The translations under genes were made by a program, and so were the position numbers. A stretch of 33,350 nucleotides of DNA from Treponema sp. (GTDB lineage: Bacteria > Spirochaetota > Spirochaetia > Treponematales > Breznakiellaceae), in NCBI GenBank assembly GCA_031258505.1, contig JAIRMT010000038.1, positions 1-33,350 on the forward strand, written 5' to 3'. Below are positions 29,571-33,350 of the stretch, piece after piece. The stretch's first letter is position 1. Each line of letters begins with the position of its first letter. The notes under the pieces are model-generated. The model was not told where the DNA came from. It ran no database searches and saw only the letters and a program-made list of their open reading frames with translations.

Positions 29571-30866
29571 TTAAAACTTCAGCGTATACGACAGGCGTAT
29601 CGCTGCTCCGCCCTGTTCCGCAGGCGCAACCGCCACTCGCGCCCCGTCCATCAGGTCCGCCAGGGCGCGGTTACTGTTAAACACCACCGGACGGATAAAC
29701 CCGTACAACACCGCGAAGCTCGCCGCGCCAATGCCCAGCGCGCCCGGAATCCCAGCCATCTCGCGGTCATCAAGCGACAGCTCCCAGAGGACAAGCCCGG
29801 CTGCCGCGCCATAAGACAACAGCGTCAGCACCCCGCCGCCAATATCCCCTTGAATAAACGAGCCAAGCCCAAGCGCCAGGTTCAACATCCCGTAGTTAAA
29901 CACTGCGCCGTCTGAGCTCCGCGCTGGTTTAGCTGCAGGTTCCGGTGCGGCGCGTATCTCCGGCACGGCGCTTGTATCCGGGGCGCTTCCGGTGGATACG
30001 CCAGTCAGCTCCCGCGCCAGACTCTCCATCACTGTTATCCCGTCGTCCAGCGTGTCATAATTCACCGACAGCCCAAGCAGCTGCGCGCCAGACTCTAGGT
30101 TGATAAGCGACGCGTTAAACATATTCCGGGTTCCCAGCCGCTGCGCCGCCACTGACAGCACCATGCGCGGGTTATCAACCCTGCTCATGTCAACCACGTT
30201 TTCGTCCGCCACCGCGCCACTCAACTGGGTGTCATATTCCGCCTGCACCTGTTCCAGCGTTGCCGTGCGCGGATACACCGCGTATTTCCCGCTCCTTATG
30301 ATGTTTATGGAAAGTATCTGCGCCAGCGTGTCCGCCATGCGGGAGTCGATATTCCCACCGCTCAACGCGACCGGCAGCACCGCCAGTTTTTCAAATCCTG
30401 ACGAATCTATCTCTACCGCGTTGATGATATTCCGCACCATATCCGGCAGCTTGTCCTGTATCTCCTCGACTCTGGCATACGTCTGAATATCGCCGGCGAT
30501 CTGTCGCAAGTCGTCTATCTTGAGTATTGAGATAATCAAGAGATTGCGGTTGCCCAGCTGCGCGATATTGCCCGCGACCACGTATTTCGCGCCCAGCTGT
30601 TTGCCGATAGCCGCGATAGTGTCCGGGTCAGTCATACCCGCGCTGGTCTGAAACTTTTGCTCGTTACTGATAGCCCGCGAAATACTGGTGCGCGGAATCG
30701 GCACGAACACCTCGTTTAACTCTCTGCTGAAAGAGAAGAGTTCCGCTATGGTTTCTCCTTCTTCGCCCAGTCCGCCGCTAAACGGCAAGACAGCAAGCGT
30801 GTCCTTAGCCGCAAGCGCGGCGCTGAATACCACAGCGCATACTATCGCGGCGCTGATTCGTTTCAT
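29571..30866 (-). CDS. CsgG-like protein with P13-like membrane tail
   Basis: A 431-aa protein with a signal peptide ending ALAAKDT. Residues 22-130 and 165-290 both show a CsgG/LpoB-like pattern (LAVLPFSGG...AKYVVAGNIAQLG and LAVLPVALSGG). A Pro/Ala-rich linker (about 295-325) leads to a C-terminal region with hydrophobic segments (YGMLNLALGLGSFIQGDIGGGVLTLL) resembling the P13 family of Borrelia. ATG follows AAGGAAT. It is 11 bp upstream of the lipoprotein gene and in the same transcript. It is probably an outer-membrane assembly or channel component. The P13 link is tentative. Confidence 0.6.
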   Translation of the reverse strand: MKRISAAIVCAVVFSAALAAKDTLAVLPFSGGLGEEGETIAELFSFSRELNEVFVPIPRTSISRAISNEQKFQTSAGMTDPDTIAAIGKQLGAKYVVAGNIAQLGNRNLLIISILKIDDLRQIAGDIQTYARVEEIQDKLPDMVRNIINAVEIDSSGFEKLAVLPVALSGGNIDSRMADTLAQILSINIIRSGKYAVYPRTATLEQVQAEYDTQLSGAVADENVVDMSRVDNPRMVLSVAAQRLGTRNMFNASLINLESGAQLLGLSVNYDTLDDGITVMESLARELTGVSTGSAPDTSAVPEIRAAPEPAAKPARSSDGAVFNYGMLNLALGLGSFIQGDIGGGVLTLLSYGAAAGLVLWELSLDDREMAGIPGALGIGAASFAVLYGFIRPVVFNSNRALADLMDGARVAVAPAEQGGAAIRLSYTLKF

Positions 30867-30907
30867 ACAATCATTCCTTAAAAAATAGAAGGACTTTGCC
30901 CCTCTGA

Positions 30908-31561
30908 TTACGGCACGACCGCGCTCACAAGCGCGCCCCAGGGACCCTTCTCCCCCTTGTTATTCTCCCAGCGCAGGCAGAAGTACACTCTTTTTCCCTG
31001 TTTATCCCCGGTAAACACGAAGACATGAGGCGTCCGGGTAGCGAATTCCGAATTGAGCAAGTCCTCAGCCTTTGCCGGCGCGTCCTCTCGCAGTTCCCAG
31101 CGAATCTCCGCGCCGTGTACGCCTTTAGGCTTTCCCCGCTGCTTGGTTCCCGCATCCCAGAACTGCAGGGATAGCTGATTAGGAACCGGCGTATCAATGT
31201 GATACTCCGGGAACGTACTGGGCGGCGGCACGGGCGTGGGCTTCCTGTCATGAATTGGCAGCTGCATCTCATTCCGTTCCTTGTCGCTGACGAACGGGCT
31301 GTATAGCAGAAACGCCTTGATGAAGGCGCGCAGCGCCTTTTCCAGCGCCTCCCTCGCGCGGTTTTTCTCCGCGATGTCCACCGGACCCCTATTGGGGTTC
31401 AGGGCTTTGGCGTAGGCTGCTTCCCAGTCCGCGTTCAACGCCAGAATTGGTTGAAAAACCGCGTCTTGAATGTTAAACGCCGTAAGATGAACTTGCACAT
31501 AAGCGAGCAAGCTCTTGACCCATGCCGCGAATGCGGCATCCTTTGTAGGCACGTAAGCCAT
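30908..31561 (-). CDS. Conserved treponemal-type protein, function unknown
   Basis: A 217-aa protein from ATG 31561, with AAGGAGG 6 nt upstream; no signal peptide is evident. Residues 1-33 (MAYVPTKDAAFAAWVKSLLAY then LTAFNI) match the start of the protein at 13140. A helical region (40-100) and a proline-rich linker (PTPVPPPSTFP) follow, then a beta-rich C-terminus (FVFTGDKQGKRVYFCLRWENNKGEKGPWG), possibly a fibronectin-III-like domain. It is first in the envelope cluster 31561-28066 and just downstream of the 21-bp array. Confidence 0.65.
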   Translation of the reverse strand: MAYVPTKDAAFAAWVKSLLAYVQVHLTAFNIQDAVFQPILALNADWEAAYAKALNPNRGPVDIAEKNRAREALEKALRAFIKAFLLYSPFVSDKERNEMQLPIHDRKPTPVPPPSTFPEYHIDTPVPNQLSLQFWDAGTKQRGKPKGVHGAEIRWELREDAPAKAEDLLNSEFATRTPHVFVFTGDKQGKRVYFCLRWENNKGEKGPWGALVSAVVP

Positions 31562-31601
31562 CAAATACCTCCTTGGTAATAAGTTGTGCTATTATGCTCA
31601 T

Positions 31602-32205
31602 AGTGAGAGCCGCTCCGGTTGTAGCGGGTAAGGCTCTCACTGTAGTAGCAGCCGTTCTGGTTGTAGCGGGAACCTTTCCCGCTGTAGTGGGAGAGTCTCC
31701 CGCTGTAGTAGGAGCTGCTCTGGCTGTAGCGGGAACCTTTCCCGCTGTAGTAGGAGAGTCTCCGGTTGTAGCGGGAACCTTTCCCGCTGTAGTAGGAGAG
31801 TCTCCCGCTGTAGTAGGGACCGCTCCGGCTGTAGCTGGAACCTTTCCCGCTGTAGTAGGAGAGTCTCCGGTTGTAGCGGGAACCTTTCCCGCTGTGGCAG
31901 GAGCCGCTCCCGCTGTAGTGGGAGAGTCTCCCACTGTAGTAGGGACCGCTCCGGCTGTAGCTGGAACCTTTCCCGCTGTAGTAGGAGAGTCTCCCTCTGT
32001 AGTAGGAGCCGCTCCGGTTGTAGTAGGAGAGTCTCTGGTTGTAGCGGGAACCTTTCCCGCTGTAGTAGGAGCCGCTCCTGTTGTAGCGGGAACCTTTCCC
32101 GCTGTGGTGGGAAACTCTAGCGCTATCGTGAGGAAGTTTCTCGCTATTGTAGTAAGAAAGGCTCCAGCCATAGCGAGGAATTTGCTGGCTATGGCGCGAA
32201 AATTG
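31602..32205. repeat. Tandem array of 21-bp palindromic units
   Basis: About 24 units of 21 bp, then a few degenerate ones to about 32205. Typical units are GTAGCGGGAACC-TTTCCCGCT, GTAGTGGGAGAG-TCTCCCGCT and GTAGTAGGAGCC-GCTCCGGCT. Each has dyad symmetry (GGGAA/TTCCC or GGAG/CTCC). Because 21 is a multiple of three, both strands stay open: Val/Gly-rich on plus, Thr/Pro-rich on minus. No frame has a ribosome-binding site, so I record DNA and not a gene. It lies directly upstream of the envelope cluster. Confidence 0.9.
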
Positions 32206-32344
32206 TGGAACAGAGCGCCCATATACAAAACATTTCTTGAATAGACCGGTTCTTTTTCCACCAAGTAATTCATCCAGCTTTGCATCAACGCGTTTATTGA
32301 GAAAAAATATGCTATCGAGGGAAAAACAGCGATTAAATCCGCCA

Positions 32345-32581
32345 TTATAGGGGGGGGGGGGCGTTAGGAATATAATGATTACAGTACGAGAGGAGATTAG
32401 CTCTAAAAAAATGTTTCATCCCCCTTACTAAAGGCATAGACCCTCCCTTCAGACTGAATAGCGCACCGAAACACAGCCGCCAAAACCTGCCAAGCGCTTC
32501 ATCCCGCGAGCAATTCGCCGCCCGCCAACCTTCTTGGGGAGTCAGAGTGTACACTAGCCTATAACATTCTTCACTATTCAT
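32345..32581 (-). CDS. Short ORF running into a poly-C tract
   Basis: A 78-aa frame starting MNSEECYRLVYTLTPQEGWR, with AGGA 8 nt before the ATG. It ends NAPPPL encoded by the poly-C run and stops in TAATG, where another frame (MADLIAVFPSIAYFF...) begins and continues through the 21-bp array. One more C in the tract would join the two. It has no recognised domain, so it may be chance. Confidence 0.3.
   Translation of the reverse strand: MNSEECYRLVYTLTPQEGWRAANCSRDEALGRFWRLCFGALFSLKGGSMPLVRGMKHFFRANLLSYCNHYIPNAPPPL
32350..32361. repeat. 12-bp poly-G tract (poly-C on the minus strand)
   Basis: Twelve consecutive G. Tracts of this length slip during replication. It is inside the 32345-32581 frame and next to the following ATG. 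Confidence 0.9.
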
Positions 32582-32639
32582 CGAAGCATCCTAGCAGAAC
32601 TAAAAAACCCCTGTCAAGTGATGAGGCGTTTTATTGTAG

Positions 32640-32733
32640 TGTCTGGCGCCATGACGAACCGGTGTCAGAACCGCAAACCAGTGGTGTCTGGCGCCGATAG
32701 CCGTATGCGGCAAACCTGTGATGTCTGACACCA
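32640..32733. repeat. Cluster of GGTGTC/GACACC-type palindromes
   Basis: Copies TGTCTGGCGCCA (32640-32651), GGTGTCAGAACC (32661-32672), GGTGTCTGGCGCC (32683-32695) and TGTCTGACACCA (32722-32733), spaced about 21-43 bp. The stretch 32582-32921 has no convincing gene. Confidence 0.65.
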
Positions 32734-32921
32734 GCTATGGTGAACGCCACAGTGGTTAGGCATGAGGAATTGTTACTACCTCATGTTACGCAGGAAGAAA
32801 AAACGGTAAGAATTTGTCATCGAAGGGACGCTAAGATACGCGAATATTTCATTTCTCTAAAGAAGATTCGCGTTCATTCGCGTAATTCGATGATCTTTTT
32901 CTTTCCGGCGCGTAAGGCGAG

Positions 32922-33350
32922 TTACTGCTTGCTTTGCCGCCAGTTCTCAATGCGGTCGTAGGCGGCGTTGATGCGGGCTGACTTCGCGGTTGCTTTGCGC
33001 ATATTCTCCGCGTGTCCAGCGTGACGGTCAGGGTGGTGTATCTTGAGCAGTTTCTTGTAAGCTGCCTTACATTCATCAGCGCTGGCGCCAAAAGGAAGCC
33101 CCAGTTCCGCGAAGTCCTGGCGCAGGTCTTCGGGAATGTTGGCGCTACGCTTGCTGCCATAGGCGCGAGAACTTTGGCTACGCGCCTCATAGTCAAACGA
33201 AGCTCGAGACTGCGTGCTTGTCTTGTCGTTCAGGTACTCGTTAAGTTCCTTGTACGCTGCTTCATAATCGGGATCGCTACGCCGTCGGGTCTTGCCAAAG
33301 GGCGCTTCATCTTCATCGTTAAGATAACTTTTGATTACATCCTCAATCCG
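32922..33350 (-). CDS. DnaJ-like protein, C-terminal part
   Basis: The visible 142 residues are the C-terminal end of a protein whose start is beyond the right edge. Residues 1-70 of this part are charged and low in structure (IEDVIKSYLNDEDEAPFGKT). The last 70 form a J-domain: DLRQDFAELGLPFGASADEC, helix II AAYKKLLKIHHPDRHAG with the HPD motif that stimulates DnaK ATPase, and helices III-IV. Having the J-domain at the C-terminus is unlike canonical DnaJ, so this is a specialised DnaK co-chaperone. Confidence 0.85.
   Translation of the reverse strand, partial: RIEDVIKSYLNDEDEAPFGKTRRRSDPDYEAAYKELNEYLNDKTSTQSRASFDYEARSQSSRAYGSKRSANIPEDLRQDFAELGLPFGASADECKAAYKKLLKIHHPDRHAGHAENMRKATAKSARINAAYDRIENWRQSKQ

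Noticed and set aside
31473..32345. 290-aa Thr/Pro-rich protein and a plus-strand Val/Gly-rich protein across the 21-bp array
   Set aside because: Both frames stay open only because 21 is a multiple of three. Neither has a ribosome-binding site, and the minus one ends inside another gene.

Overview
The window looks like a chromosomal segment of a spirochaete, most likely a gut- or termite-associated Treponema. I infer this from a fused AroD-AroE enzyme, a Cys/His-rich DUF6062-type protein, a P13-like membrane protein, InlB-repeat lipoproteins and a sodium-pump oxaloacetate decarboxylase. No rRNA or complete tRNA is present, so the genus call is an inference.

Positions 1-6600 are the right part of an integrated mobile element. 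Its right end is a 46-bp 3' piece of a tRNA-Gly(CCC) gene (6555-6600). The intact tRNA-Gly and the left end should lie to the left of the window. The element carries two regulator/structured-RNA modules in which a minus-strand promoter and terminator flank an untranslated stretch divergent from a DNA-binding protein. It also carries small hypothetical genes, a DUF2335 membrane protein, a ribbon-helix-helix protein, a stand-alone HsdR-N-like PD-(D/E)XK nuclease and a tyrosine integrase. To the right of these are an integron attC-like site, a truncated XRE antitoxin, one isolated type I-C CRISPR repeat just downstream of a promoter, and a YoeB toxin with an unusual small antitoxin.

Positions 6614-12184 are a compact minus-strand cluster: lipoprotein, aroDE, rpiA, a DUF6062-like gene, pncA, pncB. 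It covers shikimate, pentose-phosphate and NAD-salvage steps. A hairpin that would cover the pncA ribosome-binding site lies between the DUF6062-like gene and pncA. A divergent membrane-protein gene and a chimeric or truncated gene follow (12267-13481).

Positions 13520-16582 hold a GH42 beta-galactosidase and a divergent PocR/AraC-type regulator. Positions 16766-20309 hold the oadG-oadA-oadB sodium-pumping oxaloacetate decarboxylase operon. A 23-bp palindromic tandem-repeat array (20545-20757) separates it from gltB-gltD (21133-27230), the NADPH glutamate synthase.

Positions 27278-31561 are a minus-strand cell-envelope cluster: a protein with an N-terminus shared with 13140, a CsgG/P13-like protein, and an InlB/beta-helix lipoprotein whose 3' part is broken by several small frameshifts. 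Upstream lies a second palindromic tandem array (21-bp units, about 31602-32205), then a 12-bp poly-G tract that could switch two reading frames. The right edge contains the C-terminal J-domain part of a DnaJ-like protein.
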